This document shows, piece by piece, positions 15,490-24,394 of a stretch of DNA of 26,099 nt. A model generated the notes under the pieces. It made no database searches, was not told the DNA's origin, and saw only the letters and a list, made by a program, of their open reading frames with translations. Origin of the DNA: Oligosphaeraceae bacterium (GTDB lineage: Bacteria > Verrucomicrobiota > Lentisphaeria > Oligosphaerales > Oligosphaeraceae); the NCBI GenBank assembly GCA_012515455.1, contig JAAYYJ010000541.1, positions 1-26,099 on the forward strand, read 5' to 3'. How positions within the stretch are numbered: the stretch's first letter is position 1; every line of letters starts with the position of its first letter. The translations under genes and the position numbers were made by a program.

Positions 15490-16242
15490 CTATTCCATAG
15501 GGATGGTGATGACGCTGCCGACGCGCAGCTGCTTCGGGTTCTTCAGGGAGGGGTTGGCCTCCAGCAGGAGCCGGATCTTGGCCGGGTCGCTGGAAGCATA
15601 GTAAATCTCGGCGATTTTGCTCAGTGTCTCCCCGGCCACGACCTGATGGGTGAGGCTGGGCTTGACCATCTTGACGGCGGGGGAGGCAGGCGGACGGGGT
15701 GCCGCTGCGGCCTGGGGTGGTACAGCCGGTTGGAACGCGGGGGCGGGCGGAGTCTTCGGCGAGGAGGCCTGTCTTTGCGCCAGGAGCATTTCCCGGAGGG
15801 CGAAGTTCTCGCGGTCCAGGCGGCTGATCCATTGTTTCATGTGCTGGTTGTTCTCCTGTAGAAGCTTGACTTTCAAGGCCAAATCGGAGTCGATGGCCTT
15901 GTCGAAGTGCTCCTGCAGCTGCTGGTAGTATTTTTTTTCCGCGTGTTCCAGCAGAATACGGACCTCGGGCAGTCGCGGGTCGGCGCCGTCGCAGGTCGCG
16001 ATGAATTGCTGGTAGTGCCAGACTGCCAGGAGGTTGTCACTGTTGCTTCCCTGGAATATCTGCCCCAGTTGATAATGTGCATCCGCAAGATTGCGGCCCC
16101 GCAGCAAGTCGGTCCGGCAGGCTTGAATCCTCGCCTCGTTGTCGGCCAGAGCCGAGTATGTGCCGCTGCCACTGTCGCTCACCCTGGAACCGCAGCCTGC
16201 CACCATGAACCAAGAAATAAATAGAATCGCAATTTGCCGCAT
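15490..16242 (-). CDS. LysM-domain lipoprotein with coiled coil
   Basis: A 250-residue envelope lipoprotein. The signal peptide MRQIAILFISWFMVAGC ends in lipobox VAGC (Cys17). A helical region with TPR-like character follows (DAHYQLGQIFQGSN, then LLEHAEKKYYQQL), then a coiled coil, a Pro/Ala-rich linker, and one C-terminal LysM domain (about 195-248: VVAGETLSKIAEIYY to VGSVITIPM). I preferred the ATG at 16242 to in-frame ATGs at 16257 and 16278 because the signal peptide begins there. It lies 58 bases upstream of the rarA start on the same strand, so the two may be cotranscribed. It probably anchors to peptidoglycan. Confidence 0.83.
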   Translation of the reverse strand: MRQIAILFISWFMVAGCGSRVSDSGSGTYSALADNEARIQACRTDLLRGRNLADAHYQLGQIFQGSNSDNLLAVWHYQQFIATCDGADPRLPEVRILLEHAEKKYYQQLQEHFDKAIDSDLALKVKLLQENNQHMKQWISRLDRENFALREMLLAQRQASSPKTPPAPAFQPAVPPQAAAAPRPPASPAVKMVKPSLTHQVVAGETLSKIAEIYYASSDPAKIRLLLEANPSLKNPKQLRVGSVITIPME

Positions 16243-16318
16243 TTGCCCGCATCCCATCTTGAGCTGCTCTGGTTGCATTTACCGTGAGAGTTAATATATT
16301 ATCTGGCAGCTGAATTAC

Positions 16319-16333
16319 TTGCCGTTACGGCAA
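16319..16333. promoter_or_regulatory. Perfect 15-bp inverted repeat in a divergent promoter region
   Basis: TTGCCG-TTA-CGGCAA lies between the divergent LysM lipoprotein gene and the HD hydrolase gene. No T-run follows on the 3' side of either strand, so it is not a standard terminator and could be an operator. A TATATT/GATAAT-like -10 for the minus-strand gene lies near 16295-16303. No good -35 is evident. Confidence 0.35.
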
Positions 16334-16371
16334 AAAAATCCCCCCGCACCGTAAAAACTAGCGCTAAAACC

Positions 16372-17589
16372 ATGTCTTCACTGAATCACGGCCTTATCGA
16401 GTTGATCTATGATGCCGGCAGCATCCGGCGCTGGAATGATCAGGTGAATCCCATGGATTTCACCGAACTGGACAAGCAGGCCCACAAAATGATCATCGCC
16501 TATGTGCTGGCGAAGGTCGAGGAGGATGTCAGTCCCGGCAGCGTCGAGTGGTCGAAGCTGCTGGAAGGCGGCATCTTCGAGATGCTCCACCGGATCATAC
16601 TGACCGATATCAAACCGCCGGTCTTCCATAAGATGATGCAGGAGAAGGGCCCCGAGCTCAACCAGTGGGTCTGTGAGCGCCTGCGGGAGGAGGCTGGAGC
16701 GGTCAAGGGCGGGTTCCGGGAACGCATGCGCAGGCATTTCTTTGAGCCGGATTATGCCCGGCGCGAGAAGCGCATCCTGAAGGGTGCGCATTACCTGGCC
16801 ACCCAATGGGAATTCAACATCCTCTACCGGATGTGCCCGTTTATACGGGGCATTGAGCAGATCAAGCAGGAAATCGAAGATCAGATCGAGGACCACTTCG
16901 ATTTGCTCGGCGTGCAGAAGATCGCCCTGGGGCGCAAGACGGCCGGTTTTGTAGACCTCTGCGGGCAGCTGCGTTTCCAGAAACGCTGGTCGCAGTCGCC
17001 GCGCATTCCTCCGACCTCGGTGCTGGGTCACATGCTGGTCGTTGCCATTCTGACTTATTTGTCACTCTGTGAGGTGGAGGCCTGCGAGCAGCGCAAGGTC
17101 AATGGTTTTCTGGCGGCGCTGTTCCACGACCTCCCGGAAGTGCTGACCAGGGACATCACCTCTCCGATTAAGGGCGCTATTGAAGGTCTGGACGAGATCA
17201 TCAAGGATTACGAACGCATTCAAATGGAAGAGAAGCTCCTGCCTTTGCTGCCCACAGCCTGGCATCAGGAGTTGAGCTACTATACGGACGATGAATTCAC
17301 CAACCGCATCCGTTGTGAGGGCCGGCCTTCCCAGCCGATATCGTTTGCCGAGATGTGCTCGAAGTACAACCACTCCCAGTATTTTCCCATCGACGGCGAA
17401 GTCATCCGCTGCTGTGATCACCTGGCGGCTTTTATTGAGGCTTCCATTTCCATCCGGCATGGCATCACTTCCCGGCATCTTCAGGAAGGCGTTGATCGCC
17501 TTATGAAGATTTACCAGAATAAAACCCTCGGGAGCATTAACTACGGCCTGGTGTTCCAGGCCTTTGCTCCGGATGGCAACCAAGGGTGA
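16372..17589 (+). CDS. HD-domain hydrolase (YfbR-type HD superfamily)
   Basis: A 405-residue cytoplasmic protein of a conserved HD family found in many anaerobes. An N-terminal helical part (1-200) includes LTELDKQAHKMIIAYVLAK-like sequence and TDIKPPVFHKM. The HD domain has His220 in TSVLGHMLVVA, His252-Asp253 in LFHDLPEVLTRDITSP, and a distal Asp in IRCCDHLAAF. The HDLPE form places it near the YfbR 5'-nucleotidase group rather than the dGTPase group. The ATG at 16372 has no Shine-Dalgarno sequence, although the N-terminal residues look genuine. It heads a tight plus-strand run; the next gene begins 4 bases after its stop. Confidence 0.85.
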   Translation: MSSLNHGLIELIYDAGSIRRWNDQVNPMDFTELDKQAHKMIIAYVLAKVEEDVSPGSVEWSKLLEGGIFEMLHRIILTDIKPPVFHKMMQEKGPELNQWVCERLREEAGAVKGGFRERMRRHFFEPDYARREKRILKGAHYLATQWEFNILYRMCPFIRGIEQIKQEIEDQIEDHFDLLGVQKIALGRKTAGFVDLCGQLRFQKRWSQSPRIPPTSVLGHMLVVAILTYLSLCEVEACEQRKVNGFLAALFHDLPEVLTRDITSPIKGAIEGLDEIIKDYERIQMEEKLLPLLPTAWHQELSYYTDDEFTNRIRCEGRPSQPISFAEMCSKYNHSQYFPIDGEVIRCCDHLAAFIEASISIRHGITSRHLQEGVDRLMKIYQNKTLGSINYGLVFQAFAPDGNQG

Positions 17590-17593
17590 GCTT

Positions 17594-18403
17594 ATGCGCA
17601 TCAGCCACGACGTGCACGTCCATACCAACTTGTCCAGCTGCAGCCATGACCCGGAACAGACGCCCGCGAATATCCTGCAGAAAGCAGCAGACTTGGGCCT
17701 GCGCACAGTCGGGTTTGCCGACCATCTCTGGGTCAGCGATCTGCCCGGAGCCTCAAACTGGTACCGCCCCCAGGACGAAAAACACGTGCTGCAAATCCGC
17801 TCCCAGCTGCCTGCCGGACAGCATTCAGTGCGGGTGCTGATCGGCTGCGAGAGCGAATTCACCGGCACGGCCTGCGGCATTGATGCCGCGCGGGCGGCGT
17901 ATTTCGATTTCGTACTGTTGCCCTGCACCCATTTCCACATGCTGAATTTTGTCCGTCCGGCGCACCTCATTACTGCCTCCGAGCAAGGGGCGCTGCTGCT
18001 GGAGCGTCTGGACAAGGTGCTGGACTATGACTTCGTGACGGGCATTGCGCACCCGTTCGTGGCCGTTAACCAGGGGCAGGTCCATGATGAGATGTGCCGC
18101 TTCCTGCTGCAATCCGACCAGCTTTCGCGCTGCCTGGACAAAGCCGCGGCGAAGCGCATCAGCCTGGAGATCACCAAGGGTTATTTCCCGCAGCTCTTCG
18201 GCAAAGTAGACGCCCAGTTCCACGATGAGTCCGTGCTGCCCATTCTGGAAAAAGCCAAACGCGCCGGTTGTCTGTTCCATTTTGCCTCTGACGCCCACGA
18301 CTTGCACGATTTTGGCGCGGTCTTGAAAATGCAGCCGCTGGCGGACCAGCTCTGTCTGCGGGAGCAAGATATCCACCCCTTGTTCCGGGACCCCGGCGAA
18401 TGA
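17594..18403 (+). CDS. PHP-domain metal-dependent phosphoesterase
   Basis: A 269-residue PHP protein with the usual metal-ligand series: DVHVHTNLS (His8, His10), GFADH, IGCESEF, a His in LPCTHFH, GIAHPF, and FASDAHD near the C-terminus. A conserved Cys/His segment follows the first motif (SSCSHDPEQT). It may be a phosphatase or nuclease-type PHP; substrate unknown. I took the ATG at 17594, preceded by AAGGGTGAG and 4 bases after the upstream stop; in-frame ATGs at 17564 and 17573 would overlap the HD gene. Its stop overlaps the next start as ATGA. It resembles the PHP protein at 162-983 only in fold motifs. Confidence 0.84.
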   Translation: MRISHDVHVHTNLSSCSHDPEQTPANILQKAADLGLRTVGFADHLWVSDLPGASNWYRPQDEKHVLQIRSQLPAGQHSVRVLIGCESEFTGTACGIDAARAAYFDFVLLPCTHFHMLNFVRPAHLITASEQGALLLERLDKVLDYDFVTGIAHPFVAVNQGQVHDEMCRFLLQSDQLSRCLDKAAAKRISLEITKGYFPQLFGKVDAQFHDESVLPILEKAKRAGCLFHFASDAHDLHDFGAVLKMQPLADQLCLREQDIHPLFRDPGE

Positions 18404-19365
18404 ACGGATACGATGCACTCAGCCAGGCGTTCCTGCATTTCCCGCAGATCGGGCCCAAGCGCCGGCAGGAACTGCTTGCGGCCGGTCTGGTCTCTTGGCA
18501 GGACCTGCCTGAAGAGTGCCCGCCCCAACTGACCTGCTTGCGCCGCGCCTGGGCCGGAATTAACGCTGCCAGAAGAGAAAATCTGCAGGCTCTGACGGAG
18601 CAGGACTGGCAGTACTTCGCCAGTCGTCTGGATGGCCGGGAACGCTGGCGGCTCTTGGTTAACGCCTGGGAAGAGGCGGTATTCCTGGATATCGAGACCT
18701 CCGGATTGAGCTTCCAGCCGGAAGTCACTGTGATATCATGCTGGGACGGACAGGAACTGCGGCTGTTCGTGCGCAATGAGAATCTGGAGGATTTCCTCGA
18801 CTACGCTGACGGCGTGCGGCTGTTCGTTACTTTCAATGGTGCCCAATTCGATCTGCCGGTGCTGCGGCAGGAATTCCATATCCCGGAAATTTCACCGGCC
18901 GCGCATTTGGACCTGCGCTGGATTTGCCGTCAGGCCGGGTACCAGCATGGCCTCAAGAGCATCGAACGCCAGCTCTCCATCCTTCGTCCTGCTGACCTCC
19001 AGGAGACTAATGGCGAGGAGGCGGTCTACCTCTGGCAGCGCTGGCAGCGGGAACGCGTCGAGGCCGCCCGCCGGAAACTTCTGCGCTACTGTGCCGCCGA
19101 TACCATCGCGTTGCAGAAAGTCGCGGCCCTGCTGCAGCAGCAGTACGGCTTCCCCCAGGCGGTCCGGATGCTGCCGCCGGATATCTGGACGGGGTTGAAT
19201 CAGCAGCTGCCGGCCCTGCCGGATGACTCCGCTCAGGAAGCCAGGGCTGCTGCCCCTGCTGCCCCTGCTGCCCCTGCTGTCCCCCCGGAGTCCTTTCTCC
19301 ATACCATCAACGGTCTCGAGGATATCCAGGCCCGGCTGCAGCGCTTCCTGCAGCGCAAAAAATAA
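18400..19365 (+). CDS. RNase H-like DEDDy 3'-5' exonuclease family protein (YprB-like)
   Basis: A 321-residue protein. The N-terminal part (1-90) starts with a helix-hairpin-helix-like FPQIGPKRRQELLAAGLVSW. The exonuclease core has FLDIETSG (Asp97, Glu99), FNGAQFDLPVL (Asn146, Asp151), and YCAADT (Tyr230, Asp234), which is the DEDDy arrangement of the YprB/RNase_H_2 group. A C-terminal Ala/Pro linker (about 284-295) encoded by short repeats precedes a final helix. It probably degrades single-stranded nucleic acid in repair, but function is unproven. ATGA overlap with the PHP gene and position before priA suggest an operon. Confidence 0.82.
   Translation: MNGYDALSQAFLHFPQIGPKRRQELLAAGLVSWQDLPEECPPQLTCLRRAWAGINAARRENLQALTEQDWQYFASRLDGRERWRLLVNAWEEAVFLDIETSGLSFQPEVTVISCWDGQELRLFVRNENLEDFLDYADGVRLFVTFNGAQFDLPVLRQEFHIPEISPAAHLDLRWICRQAGYQHGLKSIERQLSILRPADLQETNGEEAVYLWQRWQRERVEAARRKLLRYCAADTIALQKVAALLQQQYGFPQAVRMLPPDIWTGLNQQLPALPDDSAQEARAAAPAAPAAPAVPPESFLHTINGLEDIQARLQRFLQRKK
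19249..19284 (+). repeat. 9-bp microrepeat encoding an Ala-Ala-Pro linker
   Basis: Three exact copies of gctgcccct and a partial fourth lie in frame near the 3' end of the exonuclease-like gene and encode AAPAAPAAPAV. Length is likely to vary between strains by slippage without breaking the frame. Confidence 0.8.
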
Positions 19366-19392
19366 CCCCCTGTTCTGCCTGACCGCCCCATT

Positions 19393-20724
19393 ATGCGGAT
19401 ATTACAAATCAGCACTGCGGATGCCGGCGGCGGCGCCGAAGGCACCGCTTGGGATTTGCAGCAATACTTTCTGGCCCAGGGACACGATGCCCTGCTGGCG
19501 GTCGGGCGGAAATTCCGGTCCCAGACGCAAATCCTTGAATTCCCGCGCCCACCGGTGCCATTTATGCCGGGGCGAGTCCTGCAGAGATTGGGCAGTGCCT
19601 GCCGGCGGCTGGAGCCGCACTGGCGCCCGGCCCGGCCCCTGTCCCGGATACTTGAACGCCTTGCCCATCCGCAGCGCTTCCGGGAATGGCGGCAGGGCAG
19701 TGAGGAATTCCATTATCCCGGCACCAGGCTGCTGCTGGACACACTCTCGCCCGCGCCGGACATCATCCACGCTCATAATCTGCACGGGTATTATTTCGAC
19801 TTGGAGTGCCTGCCCGAGCTGAGCCATAGGTTGCCTCTGGTCCTGAACCTGCATGATGCCTGGCTGCTGACCGGGCATTGCGCCCAGCCCCTCGACTGCG
19901 CCCGCTGGCGGGCGGGCTGCGGCAACTGCCCGCATCTGGATACCTATCCCTCCTGCAGACGTGACAACACCCGGGCCAACTGGCAGCGCAAAGCCTGGCT
20001 CTACCGCCGCTCCCGGCTGTATGTTACTGCGCCCTCGCAGTGGATGCTCGACTGCGCCCGCCAGTCTATGCTGAATGCCCGGGAGTACCGCCTGATCCCC
20101 AACAGCATCGACTGCCGGGTCTTCCGCCCCGGCGACCGGTTGCAGGCGCGACAGGCGCTGGGGTTGCCCCCGGCGGCCAAAATCGTGCTCTTCGCCTCCG
20201 CTGGCAACAGCGTCTTCAAAGACCCCGACACTCTGGTCGGGGCCATCAAGCGCGTCGCCGAGTACTGTCCCGGGACGCTCTTTGTCTGCTTGGGACGGTC
20301 ACTGCCCCGCCGGGACTGCGCCGGCCTCCAGCTCCGCTGCCTGCCTTTCGTTGCCTCGCCGGCACGCCTGGCGGAATACTACCGGGCCGCGGATGTCTTC
20401 GTGCATCCTTCAAGAGCCGATTCCTTCGGCAAGACCATCACCGAAGCCATGGCCTGCGGTACGCCAGTCGTGGCCAGTGCGGTCGGCGGCATCCCCGAGC
20501 AGGTCATCAACGGCCAGACCGGCCTGCTGGCACCAATGCGGGACCCCGGCGCCATGGCGGAGCATATCCGTACCATTTTGCAGGCTCCCGCCGAGCAGGG
20601 CCGCCGGATGTCCGCCGCGGCTGCCTGCCAGGGAGCCCGCTATGATCTCTCCCGGCAGGGGCAGGCGCTGCTAGCCTGGTATCAGGAAATTAAACGTGAT
20701 TTTTCTGCTCCTGCCGTTCCCTGA
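19393..20724 (+). CDS. Family 4 glycosyltransferase (GT-B fold)
   Basis: A 443-residue cytoplasmic or membrane-associated glycosyltransferase with a retaining GT-B fold. The N-terminal domain starts with MRILQISTADAGGGAEGTA, the Gly-rich acceptor loop. A central Cys-rich block around residues 155-185 (LHDAWLLTGHCAQ, then CGNCPHLDTYPSC) is typical of a colanic-acid-like GT4 subset and may bind a metal. The C-terminal donor domain has HPSRADSFGKTITEAMACG with the conserved Glu351, followed by TPVVASAVGG. It probably adds a sugar to a lipid-linked glycan or envelope polysaccharide. No clear ribosome site precedes 19393. It is not in a polysaccharide cluster here, being flanked by nucleic-acid genes. 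Confidence 0.88.
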   Translation: MRILQISTADAGGGAEGTAWDLQQYFLAQGHDALLAVGRKFRSQTQILEFPRPPVPFMPGRVLQRLGSACRRLEPHWRPARPLSRILERLAHPQRFREWRQGSEEFHYPGTRLLLDTLSPAPDIIHAHNLHGYYFDLECLPELSHRLPLVLNLHDAWLLTGHCAQPLDCARWRAGCGNCPHLDTYPSCRRDNTRANWQRKAWLYRRSRLYVTAPSQWMLDCARQSMLNAREYRLIPNSIDCRVFRPGDRLQARQALGLPPAAKIVLFASAGNSVFKDPDTLVGAIKRVAEYCPGTLFVCLGRSLPRRDCAGLQLRCLPFVASPARLAEYYRAADVFVHPSRADSFGKTITEAMACGTPVVASAVGGIPEQVINGQTGLLAPMRDPGAMAEHIRTILQAPAEQGRRMSAAAACQGARYDLSRQGQALLAWYQEIKRDFSAPAVP

Positions 20725-20733
20725 AAGTGCATT

Positions 20734-22935
20734 ATGCATATTGCTGAAGTAGTCTTCAATCTTTCCCTGGACAAGGGCTTCGACTACCTGATTCCGGCGC
20801 ATCTGTCCGCACAGCTGCAGGTCGGCAACCGGGTGCTGGCGCCGTTCCGTACCGGCACCCGTTCGGGGTATGTGATCCGGCTCAAGAGTCATTCGTCTTT
20901 GCCGGAACTGAAGACAATTATCAGCCTGGAGGATGAAAAAAGGCAAATACCGCCGTTGCTGCTGACCCTGGCCGCCTGGATCAGCGAGTATTATTGCTGC
21001 CCGCGGGAAAATGCCGTCTGGGCGATGCTGCCGGCGGTGGTCCGCAAAGGTGCGATGGCGCAGAAGCAGATTTTCTACCTGACCCTGACTCCGAAGGCCG
21101 CGGCCTTCGACGCGCAATTCGAGGCTCTGAGCCCAAAACAGCAGGATGTAATCAGGATTCTGCATCGCATGGGTGCCTTGCCTGTCAAGGAGCTGCTGGG
21201 ACTGGTCGAGGCCGGTGAACGCAGTATCAGCAAGCTGTGCGCGGACGGATGGTTGCTGAAAGAGAAGCGGGTGGTGGAACGCGACCCGTTCCGGGATACC
21301 ATCATTCAGCCTGACCAGCCCAAGACCCTGAACCAGGAGCAGGAGCAGGCCCTGGCACAGATCAAGCTCTCCCTGGACCGCCAGGACGCCAGCACCTTCC
21401 TCCTCCACGGAGTGACCGCCAGCGGCAAAACCGAAGTTTACCTGCAGGCGATCCAGCATTGCCTGGACCTGCAGCGCGAGGCCATCGTACTGGTCCCGGA
21501 GATTTCCCTGACCCCCCAGACCTGCGACCGTTTCCGCCAACGCTACGGCAACCGCGTCAGCGTGCTGCACAGTGGCCTCAGCGACGGCGAGCGCTTTGAC
21601 GAATGGAACCGCATCAACGACGGCCGCAGCCAGATTGCGGTCGGGGCCCGCTCAGCGCTGTTTGCGCCGTTCCGGCATCTAGGACTGATCGTGGTGGATG
21701 AAGAACACGAAAACAGCTACAAGCAGGAGGACGCCCCCCGCTACAACGCCCGCGACGTCGCGGTGGTGCGCGGGAAGCTCGAAAAAGCGACTGTCCTGAT
21801 GGGCAGCGCCACCCCCTCGCTGGAAACGTATTACAACTGCCGCACCAAGCGCTATAAGCTGCTCACCTTGCGGGAGCGCATCGCTGATCGCCCGCTGCCC
21901 GGGGTGGAATTGGTCGATATGAGTCAGGAGCGGGTGATGACAGGCCAGAGTTCGATCTTCTCCCGTCGCCTGAAGGAGCAGATCAGCGAGCGCCTGTATC
22001 GCGGCGAACAGGTGATGCTGTTCCTGAACCGCCGCGGCTTTGCCAGCCAGATGCTGTGCAGCAAATGCGGCTATGCAGCGACCTGCGCGAACTGCAGCGT
22101 GGCCTACACCTATCACCGCAAGGAAGCCCAGCTGCTCTGTCATCTCTGCGGGGCACAAATTCCCGCGCCCCAGAAATGCCCCGGCTGCGGCGATCCCGAA
22201 ATCCGCTACGCCGGCTTCGGGACGGAGAAGATCGAGGCCGTGACCAGGGCCTTGTTCCCCACCGCCTTGGCCGCCCGCATGGACTCCGACACCATGACCA
22301 GCAAGGATTCGTATCGCAAGATTCTCGATGCCTTCCGCAGTCAGCGCATCAATATCCTGATCGGCACGCAGATGATTGCCAAGGGGCTGGATTTTCCCAA
22401 CGTGACTCTGGTCGGGCTGCTGCAGGCTGACCAGGGCTTGAACCTCCCGGATTTCCGCAGCGGCGAACGCACTTTCCAGCTGATCACCCAGGTCGCCGGC
22501 CGGGCTGGCCGGGGCGAACAGCCCGGGCTGGTGGTGGTGCAGACCTATACGCCGTACCATTTTGCCCTGCAGGCCGCCTGTAAGCAGGACTATGCCGCTT
22601 TCTATGAAGCGGAAATCCCCTCCCGGGAGGCGCTGGATTTCCCCCCTTTCTCCCGTATGATCATGGTCCATTTCCGCGGCCAGGAGGAAAGCCAGGTGAG
22701 CGAAACCGCACTGGCCTTCGCGGCAAAACTGCAGCCCTTGCTGCCAGTGGAGGTGCAGGTAATCGGGCCTCTGCCGGCCCCGCTGTCCCGGATCAATACC
22801 TACTTCCGCTACCAGATGCTGCTGCGCGGGCATAATATCCGGGCGATGAGCGCCGCACTGCGCTCGCTGCTGCCGGCCTGCAAGCACAAGAAATGCGATA
22901 TCTACCTTGATGTCGATCCCAGGTCGTTGCTGTAA
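20734..22935 (+). CDS. priA: PriA, primosomal replication-restart helicase
   Basis: PriA binds stalled forks and reloads the replicative helicase. The 733-residue protein is full length. The N-terminal 3'-end-binding domain starts IAEVVFNLSLDKGFDYL. Then come Walker A GVTASGKTE (226-234), DEEH box (322-325), and the zinc-binding insert with eight cysteines at 442, 445, 451, 454, 469, 472, 482 and 485. Helicase motifs V/VI follow, with GTQMIAKGLDFPNVTLVG and QVAGRAGRGEQPG. The C-terminal domain reads IGPLPAPLSRINTYFRYQML. The start at 20734 is 9 bases after the glycosyltransferase stop with a weak GAAAG site. Cotranscription with the upstream run is likely. Confidence 0.96.
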   Translation: MHIAEVVFNLSLDKGFDYLIPAHLSAQLQVGNRVLAPFRTGTRSGYVIRLKSHSSLPELKTIISLEDEKRQIPPLLLTLAAWISEYYCCPRENAVWAMLPAVVRKGAMAQKQIFYLTLTPKAAAFDAQFEALSPKQQDVIRILHRMGALPVKELLGLVEAGERSISKLCADGWLLKEKRVVERDPFRDTIIQPDQPKTLNQEQEQALAQIKLSLDRQDASTFLLHGVTASGKTEVYLQAIQHCLDLQREAIVLVPEISLTPQTCDRFRQRYGNRVSVLHSGLSDGERFDEWNRINDGRSQIAVGARSALFAPFRHLGLIVVDEEHENSYKQEDAPRYNARDVAVVRGKLEKATVLMGSATPSLETYYNCRTKRYKLLTLRERIADRPLPGVELVDMSQERVMTGQSSIFSRRLKEQISERLYRGEQVMLFLNRRGFASQMLCSKCGYAATCANCSVAYTYHRKEAQLLCHLCGAQIPAPQKCPGCGDPEIRYAGFGTEKIEAVTRALFPTALAARMDSDTMTSKDSYRKILDAFRSQRINILIGTQMIAKGLDFPNVTLVGLLQADQGLNLPDFRSGERTFQLITQVAGRAGRGEQPGLVVVQTYTPYHFALQAACKQDYAAFYEAEIPSREALDFPPFSRMIMVHFRGQEESQVSETALAFAAKLQPLLPVEVQVIGPLPAPLSRINTYFRYQMLLRGHNIRAMSAALRSLLPACKHKKCDIYLDVDPRSLL

Positions 22936-22999
22936 TCAGGCAGGAATGCATAATCATGGTCCGCTAGTAGTTCATAATCAACAGCACAGAGGAGCAACA

Positions 23000-24316
23000 A
23001 TGCGTAAATTGAGCGAAGTCAAAAAAGCCGTCCTGGCGGCCATCGACCAGAACCGCGAGCAGATCATCGCCATCGGCGAATATGTCTGGCGCAATCCTGA
23101 AGCAGGATACCGGGAGTTCAAGACCGCCAAAAAGGCCGCGGAGGTGCTGGAGGCCCTGGGGCTCTCAGTGAAAAAGAAACTCGGCGTCACCGGATTGCGG
23201 GCCGACTTGGACAGCGGACGACCGGGGCCGGTGCTCGCGCTCTTGGGCGAGATGGACTCCCTGATCCTGCCCTCGCATCCCGAGTCCGACAAGAGTACTG
23301 GCGCGGTGCACGCCTGCGGCCACAACTGCCATATCACCGCCATGCTGGGAGCAGCCATCGGCCTGTGCCACAGCCGGGCCGCCGAGGCGCTGTCCGGCAA
23401 GATCGCCTTCATCGCCAATCCGGCGGAGGAGTGCATCGAATTCGCGTCCCGGCTGCAGCTGCTGGAAAAGAAGAAGATTCTGGCTATTGGCGGGAAATGC
23501 GACCAGATTTTGCGCGGGGTCTTCCGCGACGTCGATCTGGCGGTCATGAATCACGTCAGCGGGGGCGAGAATTACGGCGCCGCCGGACATAACGGCTTCA
23601 TCGTCAAAAATGTGATCTTCCACGGCAAGAGCTGTCATGCCGCCTGGCCGGGCCGCGGGGTCAATGCTCTGAATGCCGCTACTCTGGCCCAGAATGCGGT
23701 GGCGATGCTGCGTGAGACCTTCACCGACAGCTCCATCCGGGTGCATGGCATTATGACCAACGGCGGGGATGTGGTCAATATCATCCCTGACAATGTCTGC
23801 ATGGAATATATGCTGCGGGCCGACAGCCTGGATAAAATCAAGAACCTCAGCCAGGTTTTTGACCAGGCCATGCTCGGTGCCGCCATGGCCTTGGGCGCCA
23901 AGGCCGAGATCATCACCACACCGGGATATATGACCATGGAGAATGATGAGGCCCTGGGCGAGGTCTTCCGGGATGCCGTGCACCTGCTGCATCCGGAAGC
24001 AGTGGTCAATATCAACACCGGCTTCTCCACCGGGTCCACCGACATGGGGGATGTCAGCCATATCATGCCTGCTATCCACACCAGCGTGCCGGGAACCTGC
24101 GGCACTGGACACGGTATCGATTACCGCATCGCAGACCCCGAGAAGGCATACATCGAGAACGCCAAAATTCTGGCCTTGATGGCGGTCGAGCTGCTCTACG
24201 GCAAAGCCGAGAAGGGCCGGACAATCGCTGAGCGGCGCAGCGGGCGCATCACCCAGGAGCAGTACCGGGCCGAAATCGCCGGGTTGTCCTATGTCAGCAA
24301 AAGTCCGGGCCTATAG
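23000..24316 (+). CDS. M20-family amidohydrolase (AbgB/HipO-like)
   Basis: A 438-residue metal-dependent aminoacylase-type hydrolase. Metal ligands expected for the family are seen: Cys106 and His108 in ACGHNCH, Glu143-Glu144 in NPAEECIE, His185 in MNHVSGG, and a C-terminal His near residue 371 in GTCGTGHGIDY. The dimerisation domain includes HGKSCHAAWPGRGVNALNAA. Such enzymes remove acyl or aminobenzoyl groups from amino acids or glutamate; the substrate is open. A strong AGAGGAGC lies just before the ATG at 23000. The frame is open upstream to 22907, but that part overlaps priA and looks non-coding. The C-terminal tail after 371 is unusually long. Confidence 0.88.
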   Translation: MRKLSEVKKAVLAAIDQNREQIIAIGEYVWRNPEAGYREFKTAKKAAEVLEALGLSVKKKLGVTGLRADLDSGRPGPVLALLGEMDSLILPSHPESDKSTGAVHACGHNCHITAMLGAAIGLCHSRAAEALSGKIAFIANPAEECIEFASRLQLLEKKKILAIGGKCDQILRGVFRDVDLAVMNHVSGGENYGAAGHNGFIVKNVIFHGKSCHAAWPGRGVNALNAATLAQNAVAMLRETFTDSSIRVHGIMTNGGDVVNIIPDNVCMEYMLRADSLDKIKNLSQVFDQAMLGAAMALGAKAEIITTPGYMTMENDEALGEVFRDAVHLLHPEAVVNINTGFSTGSTDMGDVSHIMPAIHTSVPGTCGTGHGIDYRIADPEKAYIENAKILALMAVELLYGKAEKGRTIAERRSGRITQEQYRAEIAGLSYVSKSPGL

Positions 24317-24349
24317 AGCAGGAGAAGGAGGATTTTTCTCGCGCCAGTC

Positions 24350-24377
24350 TTGCAATAATCCTTCCTGAAGTTATATT
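24350..24377 (+). promoter_or_regulatory. Candidate promoter of the tRNA-Thr gene
   Basis: TTGCAA (24350-24355) and TATATT (24372-24377) are separated by 16 bases, 17 bases before the tRNA 5' end. Four and five of six positions match consensus. Confidence 0.35.
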
Positions 24378-24394
24378 AATTTACGATTTTACCG

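Noticed and set aside
21679..22887. 402-codon minus-strand frame
   Set aside because: It is antisense to the conserved priA helicase and zinc region, with no recognisable domain.
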